A stretch of DNA of 64,000 bases from Acidimicrobiaceae bacterium (lineage in GTDB: Bacteria; Actinomycetota; Acidimicrobiia; Acidimicrobiales; RAAP-2): the NCBI GenBank assembly GCA_003169675.1, contig PNAT01000054.1, positions 1 through 64,000 of the forward strand. The letters run 5' to 3'. Positions 8,488-16,961 of this stretch are shown piece after piece; within the stretch, counting starts at the first letter, position 1; each line of letters starts with the position of its first letter. The translations under genes were made by a program, and so were the position numbers. The notes beneath the pieces were generated by a model. It saw only the letters and a program-made list of their open reading frames with translations, was not told the DNA's origin and did no database searches.

Positions 8488-9270
8488 TTATCGCCCCTTC
8501 CAGTCCGGGGACCGCTTCTCCATGAAGGCCATCGCCCCTTCCCGGGCATCTTCGCTCTGAAAAACGTTGGAGATCTCCTCCATGGAGGCCCATCCACTCC
8601 CGGGATGCTCGGTCACCGCCCGGCGCATGAGCACTTTAGTGGTACGGACGGCGAGGGGCCCGTTGGCCGCCACCGCTGTGGCCAGCTCGAGGGCTGAATC
8701 CATGAGTTCGCTGGCCGGTACCACCCTGTTGACCAGTCCCCACTGCTCGGCGCGCCGCGCGTCAACCAATTGCCCCGTCAGCGCCACCTCCATCGCCAGC
8801 GCCAGCGGGATCCGCGTGCCGAGCAATGTGCCGCCACCGCCGGCCACAAGGCCGCGCCGCACTTCAGGCATGCCGATACGGGCTCCTTCTGCCGCCACCG
8901 CCATGTCGCAAGACAACACCAGCTCAAATCCACCGCCGACGGCCGCCCCGTTGACAGCCGCCACAATCGGCTTGGTGCAGGTGTGCTGGAACAGGTCGAG
9001 CTCGCTGCGGCCGCCGGAGGTGCTTGAAGCGATCTCTTCGTGGCTCTCCCCAGCTTGCGCTTGACTAAATGCCCCCAAATCCATGCCGGCACAGAAATGC
9101 CGCTCGCCGGCTCCGGTGAGGACGGCCACTCGCACCCCGTCGTCATGTTCAATTTCCTCAAACGCCGCGTTCAGGTCGTGCAGTAATTGGGGGTCCAGCG
9201 CATTGGCCGACTCTGGTCGGTTCAAGGTCAGGATCTCAATGAAGTCGTGCCGTTCACGCAACAGGTCCAT
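8488..9270 (-). CDS. Enoyl-CoA hydratase/isomerase (crotonase)
   Basis: This 260-aa crotonase-fold protein has the oxyanion-hole region HFCAGMDLG, and both glutamates used by hydratases at the expected places: VGGGFEL (Glu144-equivalent) and GMPEVRRG (Glu164-equivalent). It should therefore be able to hydrate enoyl-CoA. It lies 30 bp downstream of the phosphotransferase gene, on the same strand, so a two-gene transcript is likely. In an ACAD10/11-type 4-hydroxyacyl-CoA route it would act on the enoyl-CoA released by the kinase/dehydrogenase pair (inference). Confidence 0.9.
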   Translation of the reverse strand: MDLLRERHDFIEILTLNRPESANALDPQLLHDLNAAFEEIEHDDGVRVAVLTGAGERHFCAGMDLGAFSQAQAGESHEEIASSTSGGRSELDLFQHTCTKPIVAAVNGAAVGGGFELVLSCDMAVAAEGARIGMPEVRRGLVAGGGGTLLGTRIPLALAMEVALTGQLVDARRAEQWGLVNRVVPASELMDSALELATAVAANGPLAVRTTKVLMRRAVTEHPGSGWASMEEISNVFQSEDAREGAMAFMEKRSPDWKGR

Positions 9271-9300
9271 GTGACGTTCCCCCTCGCAGTCTTCCCAGGC

Positions 9301-10362
9301 TCACCGCCCGAGCTTCGTGGTCGAGGCCAGCTCCGCCGCCCCCAACATGGAGTCGAGGACAACCGGGCCATAGGCGGCCATGCCTGGATTATCGGACGTA
9401 CCTGACACGACGCGCGCATAGCCGCCCTCGAGCACGATGGCCAGCTTGAACCGGGCCAGGATCACGTAGTAGTCGATCTCCTCGACCGAGCGTCCGCTGA
9501 CCGTGGCGTAGTGGTCCAACATCTGGTCGGCGCTCGGCATTCCTGTCAGGTCCACGTAACCCTTGGTTCGATCCTCGCCCGGATTGGTCCACCCGTTCAT
9601 GACCCATCCCAGATCAAGGAGTGGGTCTCCGACCGTGGACATCTCCCAGTCGACCATGGCGGCCAGCCGGGCCGGCGCCCCGTGATTGAACATGGCGTTG
9701 GCGAACTGGTAGTCACCGTGAATGATGCCGGGCTCCCAGTGGGAGGGTTTGTGGTTGCGTAACCAATCCGACGCTTCCTCCAGTCCCGGCAACTCACGGA
9801 ATTTGAACGCGTCCAGGTGGGCCAGCCAGCGGTCCACCTGCCGGTCGTGGAAATTGTCTGGCTTCCCGAATCCCTCCAACCCGCGAGCCCGCCAGTCGAC
9901 GCGGGACAGACGGGCGGGGCCGTCCACCAGCTGGATCCCGAGGCCGAATCGGGCGTCAAGGTCCGTGTCAAACGGGGCGGGCCAACCGTCGGTGTTCATG
10001 GGCGACCAACCGTCGATTTCGCTCATCAGGTAGAAAGCGGCCCCCAGAACATTGAGTTCGTCACACACGGCATAGGCCTCAGGGTGCGGCACATCGGTCC
10101 CGTTGAGCGCATTCAACACGCGGTACTCCCGCAGCATCGTCTCGTTGCGGCCCGTCGGGACCTTCACGGGTGGACGGCGTAGGACGGAGACGAAGTCGCC
10201 CCTCTGAATCCGAAAGATCACGTTGGATGTTCCGCCACTGATGAAGCTGCAGGTCACAGGTTGGCCCCGCCCGGGGAGATCCTGAGTGTCCATCCAGCGG
10301 CCCAGCCGTTCGGGGTTCACGGCGTCGTCGGTCGTGTCCACCGTTGCGCCCTGGTCACTCAT
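9301..10362 (-). CDS. APH-fold phosphotransferase (ACAD10/11 kinase-domain or LvaA-like)
   Basis: This 353-aa aminoglycoside-phosphotransferase-fold kinase has the catalytic loop HGDYQFANAMF (HxDxxxxN) and the Mg-binding VDWEMSTVGDP. I start at ATG 10362 (MSDQG); an upstream in-frame TTG is less likely. The WEMSTVGDPLLDLGW tail is typical of the kinase domain fused to acyl-CoA dehydrogenase in vertebrate ACAD10/11 and of LvaA in Pseudomonas levulinate degradation, where 4-hydroxyacyl-CoA is phosphorylated. Its divergent neighbour is a TetR gene followed by an ACAD11-like dehydrogenase, so the two halves of that fusion appear here as separate genes. An antibiotic-resistance role is unlikely. 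Confidence 0.85.
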   Translation of the reverse strand: MSDQGATVDTTDDAVNPERLGRWMDTQDLPGRGQPVTCSFISGGTSNVIFRIQRGDFVSVLRRPPVKVPTGRNETMLREYRVLNALNGTDVPHPEAYAVCDELNVLGAAFYLMSEIDGWSPMNTDGWPAPFDTDLDARFGLGIQLVDGPARLSRVDWRARGLEGFGKPDNFHDRQVDRWLAHLDAFKFRELPGLEEASDWLRNHKPSHWEPGIIHGDYQFANAMFNHGAPARLAAMVDWEMSTVGDPLLDLGWVMNGWTNPGEDRTKGYVDLTGMPSADQMLDHYATVSGRSVEEIDYYVILARFKLAIVLEGGYARVVSGTSDNPGMAAYGPVVLDSMLGAAELASTTKLGR

Positions 10363-10425
10363 CCCCTGCCACCTTCCTAAGGCTGCGGTCAACCCGTCGG
10401 TGGGTCAACACTCGACATACAGAGT

Positions 10426-10453
10426 GTATCTTAGATACCATGTGTATCACATG
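10426..10453. promoter_or_regulatory. Twin abutting palindromes, probable TetR operators
   Basis: In the divergent interval between the phosphotransferase (10362) and TetR (10474) genes, GTATCTTAGATAC (10426-10438, 6-bp arms, 1-nt centre) directly abuts CATGTGTATCACATG (10439-10453, 6-bp arms, 3-nt centre). Both dyads are perfect and GTGTATC recurs 18 bp apart across them. Placement fits autoregulation by the adjacent TetR and control of both directions. Confidence 0.7.
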
Positions 10454-10473
10454 ACCGGGACGAGGGAGCAAGC

Positions 10474-11157
10474 GTGACATCAAGGTCAGCGGCGCACGTG
10501 GAGGACACCCGGCATGCGCTCATCACTGCTGCACGGGCCCTCTTCGCCACTGAGGGCTTCCAAGCCACGCTCACCGAAGAGATCGTCCGCAACGCCGGCC
10601 TCACCCGCGGGGCGCTGTACCACCACTTCCGCGACAAAGAGGACCTCTTCTATGCCGTCTTCGAGGAGGTGGCGGACGAAGTGGAGCAGTCGCTTGTCCA
10701 CCGGTCGGCGGGTCCCAATCCCACCAACGCCTGGGAACTCTTCCAGGCCAACAGCGAGGTCCATTTGGATGCGGCCACCAAGAATGCGGCCTACCGTCAG
10801 ATTGTGTTGATCGACGGTCCGGCCGTCTTGGGTTGGGAAGCCTGGTCGGCGCGCCGGGGCGGCCCATTGGCCAAGATCGCCGAATACCTCCGCGACGCCG
10901 AGAGGGAAGGGGCCCTGGAGCCCCTCCCTGCTGAAGCGATGGCACACCTCCTCGGCGCCATCGGCACCGGAGCCGTCATGTACGTGGCCCAGGCCGACGA
11001 TCATGTGCGAGCACGGCGGGACATTGAGGTCTGCAACGAGCGACTCTTCCTTGGCCTGGTATCCCATAGAGGAGCTGCGCCCTCTCCACCGCGCCCGTCC
11101 TCACCGAAGAAATCCGATCCAAAGAAGCGACACACGACAAAGCAAGGAGGGCACTGA
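10474..11157 (+). CDS. TetR-family transcriptional regulator
   Basis: This 227-aa protein has an N-terminal TetR helix-turn-helix (about residues 12-58: ALITAARALF, then LTRGALYHHFRDKEDLF) and a ligand domain lacking a known signature. The tail after residue 200 is basic and proline-rich (PPRPSSPKKSDPKKR), unlike most family members, and may be disordered. GTG start. The stop overlaps the next ATG as TGATG, after an AAGGAGG, so it is co-expressed with the acyl-CoA dehydrogenase. It probably binds the two dyads just upstream; the ligand may be an acyl-CoA. Confidence 0.9.
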   Translation: MTSRSAAHVEDTRHALITAARALFATEGFQATLTEEIVRNAGLTRGALYHHFRDKEDLFYAVFEEVADEVEQSLVHRSAGPNPTNAWELFQANSEVHLDAATKNAAYRQIVLIDGPAVLGWEAWSARRGGPLAKIAEYLRDAEREGALEPLPAEAMAHLLGAIGTGAVMYVAQADDHVRARRDIEVCNERLFLGLVSHRGAAPSPPRPSSPKKSDPKKRHTTKQGGH

Positions 11158-12458
11158 TGCCCTGGGACTTCTCCACCGAGCCAGAATTCCAATCGAAGCT
11201 GGACTGGGCATTCGAGTTCGTGCACGAAAAGATCGAACCGCTCGACATCCTCTACCCCCACCGGCAATTCCATCCACTCGACGACGAGCTGCGACCGATC
11301 GTGGACCCGATGAAGCAGGCAGTGCGCGACGCCGGCCTGTGGGCGACTCACCTGGGCCCCGAGCTCGGCGGTGTCGGCTACGGGCAAGTCAAACTCGCCC
11401 TGTTGAACGAGATATTGGGCGTGTCGCAGTGGGCCCCCATCATCTTCGGGACTCAAGCCCCTGACACCGGCAACGCGGAGATTATCGCCCACTACGGGAC
11501 CGACGAGCAGAAGGAGAAGTACCTTCAACCGCTCTTGAACGGCGAATGCTTCTCGAGTTACTCCATGACCGAGCCGCAAGCGGGATCTGATCCGCAGCAG
11601 TTCACCACCCGGGCGGTCAAGGACGGCGACGAATGGGTCATCAATGGCTGGAAGTACTTCTCTTCCAACGCCCGCACTTCCGCGTTTCTCATTGTGATGG
11701 CTATCACTGATCCCGATGTGAAGGTCTACAAGGGCGCGTCCATGTTCCTCGTGCCCACCGACACTCCCGGGGTCGAAATGGTGCGTCACATCGGACTCGG
11801 TGCGGAGTCAGAGGGCGAGGGCATGCATGCCCTCATTCACTACAACGACGTGCGGCTTCCGGCCGACAGCCTCCTGGGCGGCGAGGGCGAGGCCTTTGCG
11901 ATCGCCCAGACCCGTCTCGGCGGCGGCCGGGTGCATCACGCTATGCGCACCGTCGCCGTCTGCCAATACGCGCTTGACATGCTCTGCGAGCGCGTATTGA
12001 GCAGGGAGACCCAGGGCAGCCTGCTGGCTCAAAAGCAATTCATTCAGGGGGACATCGCCGATTCCTACGCCGAGCTCCAGCAGTTCCGCTTGCTCGTCCT
12101 TTACACGGCCTGGGAGATCGACCAGTCGCACGACTACCGGCAGACCCGCAAGAACATCGCCGCCATAAAGGTGCTCACGCCCAAGGTCCTCCACGATGCC
12201 GTGTGGCGGTCCATGCATGCACACGGCGCGCTCGGGGTCTCGAATGAGATGCCGTTCAGCATGTTGTGGTCGATGGCCCCTGTGATGAGCGTGGTCGATG
12301 GGCCAACCGAAGTGCACAAGGTGACGGTGGCCCGCGAGGTGCTCAAGGGTTACGAGCCTTCGGACGGGCTGTGGCCCTCGAACCATCTCCCGGCGAAGCG
12401 GGAAGAAGCCTTGAGGAAGCTGGCGATCCACGTCGAGCACAGCGTCGGCAACGCCTGA
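11157..12458 (+). CDS. Acyl-CoA dehydrogenase, ACAD10/11 (LvaC-like) type
   Basis: This 433-aa flavoprotein has the FAD/substrate motif YSMTEPQAGSDP, the WKYFSSNA strand, and the late VVDGPTEVHK motif in which the usual YEGT glutamate region is replaced by DGPxEVH, as in ACAD10/11. ACAD11-type enzymes convert phosphorylated 4-hydroxyacyl-CoA to enoyl-CoA with their kinase domain; here the kinase would be the separate product of 9301-10362. Coupled to TetR by TGATG. Next gene downstream after 10 bp. The assignment to 4-hydroxy acid metabolism rests on motif and neighbourhood and would need biochemical proof. Confidence 0.87.
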   Translation: MPWDFSTEPEFQSKLDWAFEFVHEKIEPLDILYPHRQFHPLDDELRPIVDPMKQAVRDAGLWATHLGPELGGVGYGQVKLALLNEILGVSQWAPIIFGTQAPDTGNAEIIAHYGTDEQKEKYLQPLLNGECFSSYSMTEPQAGSDPQQFTTRAVKDGDEWVINGWKYFSSNARTSAFLIVMAITDPDVKVYKGASMFLVPTDTPGVEMVRHIGLGAESEGEGMHALIHYNDVRLPADSLLGGEGEAFAIAQTRLGGGRVHHAMRTVAVCQYALDMLCERVLSRETQGSLLAQKQFIQGDIADSYAELQQFRLLVLYTAWEIDQSHDYRQTRKNIAAIKVLTPKVLHDAVWRSMHAHGALGVSNEMPFSMLWSMAPVMSVVDGPTEVHKVTVAREVLKGYEPSDGLWPSNHLPAKREEALRKLAIHVEHSVGNA

Positions 12459-12468
12459 TCAGCCGTCC

Positions 12469-13446
12469 ATGCTCGCTGCCCGATGCCATACATATGGCCT
12501 GCCCGATGTCGTGGAGATCGAAGAAATACCGGACCCGGTAGCCGGGGAAGGTCAGGTGGTGGTCGACGTGGCGGCCGCCGCTGTCAACTTCCCCGACGTC
12601 CTGTTGCTGGCCGACAAGTATCAGATCTCGGTGCCGCTCCCCTTCATTCCGGGCAGCGAACTGGCCGGCACAGTACGCTCGCTCGGCCCCGGCGTGACCG
12701 CGCTGGCTATCGGCGACCGGGTGATGGGAGCTTCAATGGTCGGCGCCTTCGCCCAGCAGATCGCCCTCCCCGAAACGTCTCTGATGCCGGTCCCTGACTC
12801 AGTCGAACTCGATGTGGCGGCCGCGGCCGGCGTGGCGCACCGCACCGCCTACCACGCGCTACGCACGATGGGCGGGGTCAGCCCCGGCGACCATGTCGTG
12901 GTGCTCGGAGCGGCCGGAGGGGTGGGATTGGCCGCAGTGGAATTGGCCTTGGTGCTCGGTGCCCACGTCACCGCCGTGGCTTCGAGTGAGAGCAAGCGAG
13001 CCCTGTGCTTGGCCAAGGGGGCACATACCGCCGTCGACTCGGCGTCTCCGGACCTCAAGGAGCAGCTGCGCTCGGCCACCGATGGTGGGTCCGACGTGGT
13101 GGTCGACCCGGTGGGGGGTCCCTACGCTGAAGAGGCTCTGCGGGCCATGCACTGGGGCGGGCGCTTTGTCTCGGTCGGTTTCGCCTCCGGTGAGATTCCG
13201 AGGATCCCGCTCAATCTCGTGCTCCTCAAGGGCGTGCATGTGACCGGGTTCACCATGGCGGGCATCGCCGCCAACCAACCGGCGGAGACAGCACGGGACA
13301 ACGCCGAATTGGCCGAGCTCCTGGCCGCCGGCACGGTGGTCCCCCACGTCTCCGCCCGCTACCCCCTGGCCCAGACGGCGCTGGCGCTGGCCGACCTGGC
13401 CGAGCGCCGGGCTACCGGCAAGGTGCTGGTCCTGCCCTACGCATGA
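12469..13446 (+). CDS. Zinc-free MDR oxidoreductase (NADPH:quinone reductase-like)
   Basis: This 325-aa medium-chain dehydrogenase/reductase belongs to the quinone oxidoreductase branch: N-terminal GroES-like part with AVNFPDVLLL, GSELAGTV and GDRVMG, then a Rossmann half with VLGAAGGVGLAAV. Residues that bind structural or catalytic zinc in alcohol dehydrogenases are absent. It likely reduces an enoyl or quinone-type double bond with NADPH. It follows the ACAD11-like gene by 10 bp on the same strand, so it is probably the third gene of the TetR transcript. Confidence 0.87.
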   Translation: MLAARCHTYGLPDVVEIEEIPDPVAGEGQVVVDVAAAAVNFPDVLLLADKYQISVPLPFIPGSELAGTVRSLGPGVTALAIGDRVMGASMVGAFAQQIALPETSLMPVPDSVELDVAAAAGVAHRTAYHALRTMGGVSPGDHVVVLGAAGGVGLAAVELALVLGAHVTAVASSESKRALCLAKGAHTAVDSASPDLKEQLRSATDGGSDVVVDPVGGPYAEEALRAMHWGGRFVSVGFASGEIPRIPLNLVLLKGVHVTGFTMAGIAANQPAETARDNAELAELLAAGTVVPHVSARYPLAQTALALADLAERRATGKVLVLPYA

Positions 13447-13966
13447 GTTCCGGGGGTGACTCACCGCGATCGATGGTCAGCGGCCTAATGGCGCACCTTC
13501 AGGCAGCCGTGGAGGCCGGCAACTCCAAGGGGTGGAATCCCACTCGCTCGATGTGCGGCCCAAGTACCTGGAAGTTGAAGCCTTAGAGCTCAGCCGCATT
13601 CTCGTAAAGGATCTTGCCCGCCAACGTGTCATCCACAACGGGAATCCGATTGTCGATGGCGATCCCTGATCCCCCGCACCTCGAAACTCGGGCGTGAACT
13701 GTACCGAGGTAGATGTCGTTCTGCCCCTTCACAATGGGGCCATCGCACACCGTCGCACACCGTTGAGGGAGGTCCCAGAATTGCCAAGAAGGCAAGCAGG
13801 GCGAACTGGGAAATGCCCTTCTGCGCCAATCAGTCGAGTGTTACCATTCACGCTGGATTGAATCGAGAGGATCCGGAGACATGCTGCGTTTCACCAGGCC
13901 CGTAACGTGCCCCCGCCGAGGCAGTGTCGATCGTCTCGTGGCCCGTCGATCCGGCGTCCCTGTTTC
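13447..13966. other. Intergenic stretch with a decayed amidohydrolase end
   Basis: Apart from the small amidohydrolase-like tail at 13583-13675 (minus strand, listed separately) I see no gene. Upstream in-frame codons of the crotonase at 13967 are possible from GTG 13907, but the residues (PPPRQCRSSRGPSIRR) look non-coding. Confidence 0.5.
13583..13675 (-). pseudogene. C-terminal remnant of an amidohydrolase_2-like gene
   Basis: The minus frame ends IPVVDDTLAGKILYENAAEL then stop. Amidohydrolase_2 proteins close with a comparable helix (a KIL-ENAxRLY pattern), so these roughly 30 codons look like the tail of such a gene. The codons upstream in this frame have no family resemblance. It may be a leftover of recombination or decay. 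Short length makes this tentative. Confidence 0.4.
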
Positions 13967-14770
13967 ATGACTGTCTACGACGTACCCGATGTACTTCAGG
14001 TCCTGCTCGACGGTCCCGTGAGGGTGGTCCGTCTCAACCGTCCGGACGAGCTCAATGCGACGAACCACGAGCTGCACCAGGGCCTGGCGGGTCTCTTTCC
14101 CCAGATTGACGCCGACGATGAGGCTAGGGCGGTCGTTCTGACCGGAAACGGGCGGGCGTTCTCTGCGGGCGGAGACTTCACCTATCTGGACGAGCTCAGT
14201 CGTGACCCGATACTCCGAAAGCAAACCCTCGTCGATGGCCGCCAAATCGTGATGGGAATGGCACGGTGTCGGGTGCCGATTGTGGCCGCCGTGAACGGCC
14301 CTGCTGTGGGACTGGGCTGCAGCCTCGTTGCGCTATCCGACATCGTCTACATGGCGACGAGCACGCATCTCGCTGACCCTCACGTCCTCATGGGGCTCGT
14401 CGCGGCCGACGGTGGCCCGGTCACGTGGCCATTGATGATCAGCTTGCAACTCGCCAAGGAATACGCACTGACCGGTGATCGCATTCCAGCGAAGAGAGCG
14501 GCGGAGATTGGCCTGGTGAATCATGTCTGTCCCGACGACGAGGTGTTTGAGCAGGCGACGGCCTGTGCTCACCGGATTGCGAAGCTTCCCCAGAGGGCCG
14601 TCGAGGACACCAAACGCGTGATCAATATGCACCTCGAGCGAGCGATTCTCGCCACCCTCGACTTTGCGCTGAGCGCCGAAGATCGGTCATTCGTCTCTCC
14701 CGAACTGCGGGAGAACCTCGATCGACTCAAGATGCAAAGCGGCGAGCGGAAGAAGAAGCAGGGCGAGTAG
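13967..14770 (+). CDS. Crotonase-family protein lacking both hydratase glutamates
   Basis: A 267-aa crotonase fold starting at ATG 13967 (MTVYDVPDV); an upstream GTG extension looks non-coding. The CoA/oxyanion part is RAFSAGGDF. At the positions of the two catalytic glutamates it has Ser (LGCSLVAL) and His (ADPHVLMG). The DPHVxxG variant occurs in a recognisable crotonase subgroup, so catalysis probably differs from simple hydration (isomerase, hydrolase or lyase). The C-terminus is lysine-rich (GERKKKQGE). It is separated by about 230 bp from the TetR gene that follows. Confidence 0.85.
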   Translation: MTVYDVPDVLQVLLDGPVRVVRLNRPDELNATNHELHQGLAGLFPQIDADDEARAVVLTGNGRAFSAGGDFTYLDELSRDPILRKQTLVDGRQIVMGMARCRVPIVAAVNGPAVGLGCSLVALSDIVYMATSTHLADPHVLMGLVAADGGPVTWPLMISLQLAKEYALTGDRIPAKRAAEIGLVNHVCPDDEVFEQATACAHRIAKLPQRAVEDTKRVINMHLERAILATLDFALSAEDRSFVSPELRENLDRLKMQSGERKKKQGE

Positions 14771-14913
14771 CACCGACGGGTCCCGGATCCTTCCGCTCAA
14801 CCGGCGACACCAGATCGGGTCTCTTTCATCCTGGCCAATTTTCTCAAATGCCGTGTTAGCAGAGGATTGACCCAGTCTGAACGACGGGGCACGAGTCCCT
14901 TCGACATACTCTG

Positions 14914-14926
14914 AGAACTAGATTCT
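14914..14926. promoter_or_regulatory. AGAA-N5-TTCT dyad upstream of TetR gene 1
   Basis: AGAACTAGATTCT, followed by TGTC, lies 72 nt before the GTG start at 14998. The paralogous TetR gene at 32726 has AGAATTGCATTCT at exactly the same 72-nt distance, extended there to a perfect 21-nt palindrome. Both also carry GAGATCC ending 35 nt before the start. This is a conserved promoter/operator block, likely for autoregulation. Confidence 0.65.
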
Positions 14927-14997
14927 TGTCAGATGAAGCACCTGTAACTACACAAAGAGATCCATCATATTTCCAATCATCCGTTAGACTCTCCTTG

Positions 14998-15708
14998 GTG
15001 AAGAACACGCAATTGCCAGCTGATCGGTCTGAGGTGAACGGGCGTAGTCGGCGTGAGCAGGCGGTCGCCCGGTCGCTCGATTCCGCCCGCCTGAGGGCCG
15101 AGGTTCGGGTCCAGCGGTTCCTTGATGCCGCGGTCGAACTCTTCAATTCAAACTCCGGCAAGGAGTTCACTGTCCAAGAGGTCGTTGAACGTTCCGGCCA
15201 GTCTCTTCGGAGCTTCTATCAATACTTCGGTGGGAAACACGATCTCCTGCTGGCCTTGTTCGAAGAGTCGGTCCAGTCCACTGCCGGCCATCTCCAAACG
15301 TGTGTCGACCGCGAAGAGGATCCGACTGAACGCCTGCGATGCTTCGTAGTGGAGTACTACCGCATGTGCCAGCCGCCTCTTGAGGGTGAGGGGACCTCGA
15401 ATGCACGTGTGCCCTTCATGGCCGAATTCGCACAGCAGCTCCTTACCACTCATCCCAAGGAGGCGGCACGGGTCTTCACGCCCGTGGTCTCGCTCTTCGA
15501 AGAGCTCCTTCACGAGGCCGCGGCAGCGGGCGCCATCCGAACCGGGCTCCGCGAAGGTCCGATCGTCGGGTTCGTACTCGAAGCGATCATGTTCCACTCG
15601 TTCTCATCGACGATCGGCGGCCCGTCTGTCCGGCCCCGTGATGGCAGCTCAGCAGAGTATCTGTGGGACCTCATTGTCAATGGCATCGGGACTGGTGCGG
15701 CAGCCTGA
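14998..15708 (+). CDS. TetR-family regulator, paralogue 1
   Basis: This 236-aa regulator is very close to the product of 32016-32726: shared SLDSAR, VQRFLDAA and GKEFTVQEVVERSGQSL, then FYQYFGGKH in the recognition helix, and GEGPIVG/REGPIVG near the end. The frame is open upstream to 14926, but alignment with the paralogue, equal length, and the shared CCTTGGTGA/CCCTGGTGA context place the start at GTG 14998. Nearly identical recognition helices suggest both bind the same operator. The ligand is unknown. The downstream acyl-CoA dehydrogenase genes are convergent. Confidence 0.9.
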   Translation: MKNTQLPADRSEVNGRSRREQAVARSLDSARLRAEVRVQRFLDAAVELFNSNSGKEFTVQEVVERSGQSLRSFYQYFGGKHDLLLALFEESVQSTAGHLQTCVDREEDPTERLRCFVVEYYRMCQPPLEGEGTSNARVPFMAEFAQQLLTTHPKEAARVFTPVVSLFEELLHEAAAAGAIRTGLREGPIVGFVLEAIMFHSFSSTIGGPSVRPRDGSSAEYLWDLIVNGIGTGAAA

Positions 15709-15830
15709 TCGACAGCCCATCTGACGGCACTACCCTCCCGCCCTTATGGGACAGGGCTGAACCGTTGAGCCAGCATCGATCTACTCCGATTGGCACTCGA
15801 CATGGAACTTTCGGGGCCCAATTCAGGAGG

Positions 15831-16961
15831 TCACGATGAGGGCAATCCGAGAATGCGCCCGGCCACTAGGTTTCTCTGAATCTGCGATGTGCCCCCCATG
15901 ACGCTCTGGGCCCGACTGTAGAGGTACGTATTCAATGCCGTGTCGTCCCCGCCACCGTGGGCGATGCCACCAATGGAGAGGGCGGCATGTCCGAGTGACT
16001 GCTCCGTCCAAGTCATCAGCAACTTGTCAACTGATCCCTCGGGGCCGTGGGAGATCCCGTTGAGTCGGTCGGAAAGCCGCCGGCGGACATGCAACCGCAG
16101 CATCTCGACCTCCACGATCGCCCACCCCAGGTCTCGGACCTGATCTTCACGGAAGCCACTTGGGTTGACCCGCACTCGGCGGGTGAGCTCATTGACCACC
16201 TTGGTGTAGCGGGCCACATAACCGAGCTCGCCGGGCTCCCTCTCGTGACTGACAATGGTCATGGCCAGGCGCCAACCCTCACCGGGACCACCGATCATGT
16301 TCACCGCCGGGACCCGTGCCTCATTGAAGGCGACCTCGCCGAACTCCTTCGTCATCCCGTTGATCATGCGCAATGGTCTTTGCTCAATCCCGGGCTGGTG
16401 CATCGGCACCACGAAGGCAGAAATGCCGCGATGCTTGGCCACCTCCTGGTCGGTCCGGGCCAACACAAGGCACCACTCGGCATCATCGGAGTAGCTGGTC
16501 CACACCTTGTGGCCCGTGATCACATAGTCGTCACCCTGGCGGTCCGCTCGTGTCCGCAATGAGGCAAGGTCGGAGCCTGCGTCAGGCTCGCTGAACCCCT
16601 GGCACCACCGCTCGCGACCACTGATGATGCCGGGTAGGAATCGTGCCTGAATGTCCTCGTTGCCGTGCTCAAGGATCCCCTGGACGAGGTAACCCAGACT
16701 TGGGCGAGGTGGCGCCCCCGAGGCCGCAAGCTCCTCGTCGACGATGACGTCATAGACCGATGGCAGCCCCTGACCGCCAATTGCCGTCGGCCAGGACATC
16801 CCGAAGAAGCCGGCACCGAAGAGGGACCGGTGCCAGGCCGCAGCCCCCTTCCAGTAGTCATCGTCAGTCGACGAGGTCGGGAGACCGGGGTTGTTCCCCT
16901 GAAGCCATCCGCGTAGTCGCAGTCGGAACTCCGACTCTTCCGGCGAGTCACCAAAGTCCAC
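15831..16961 (-). CDS. Acyl-CoA dehydrogenase, paired subunit (non-Glu)
   Basis: This 376-aa FadE-type flavoprotein carries the QGFSEPDAGSDLASL motif of the FAD/substrate site and the KVWTSYSDDAEW strand. At the usual catalytic-Glu motif (YEGTxxIQ) it has MGGTSQIQ, so Glu is replaced by Gly. Adjacent genes for such a subunit and a shorter partner are typical of the heterotetrameric alpha2beta2 enzymes of mycobacterial steroid catabolism (for example FadE26-FadE27), where the base sits elsewhere. Its start directly follows the stop of the partner at 16962 (zero gap). Confidence 0.88.
   Translation of the reverse strand: MDFGDSPEESEFRLRLRGWLQGNNPGLPTSSTDDDYWKGAAAWHRSLFGAGFFGMSWPTAIGGQGLPSVYDVIVDEELAASGAPPRPSLGYLVQGILEHGNEDIQARFLPGIISGRERWCQGFSEPDAGSDLASLRTRADRQGDDYVITGHKVWTSYSDDAEWCLVLARTDQEVAKHRGISAFVVPMHQPGIEQRPLRMINGMTKEFGEVAFNEARVPAVNMIGGPGEGWRLAMTIVSHEREPGELGYVARYTKVVNELTRRVRVNPSGFREDQVRDLGWAIVEVEMLRLHVRRRLSDRLNGISHGPEGSVDKLLMTWTEQSLGHAALSIGGIAHGGGDDTALNTYLYSRAQSVMGGTSQIQRNLVAGRILGLPSS

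Noticed and set aside
9301-10362. Aminoglycoside resistance gene
   Set aside because: The fold is APH-like, but the WEMSTVGDP tail and the ACAD11-like neighbour indicate the acyl-CoA-associated kinase group.
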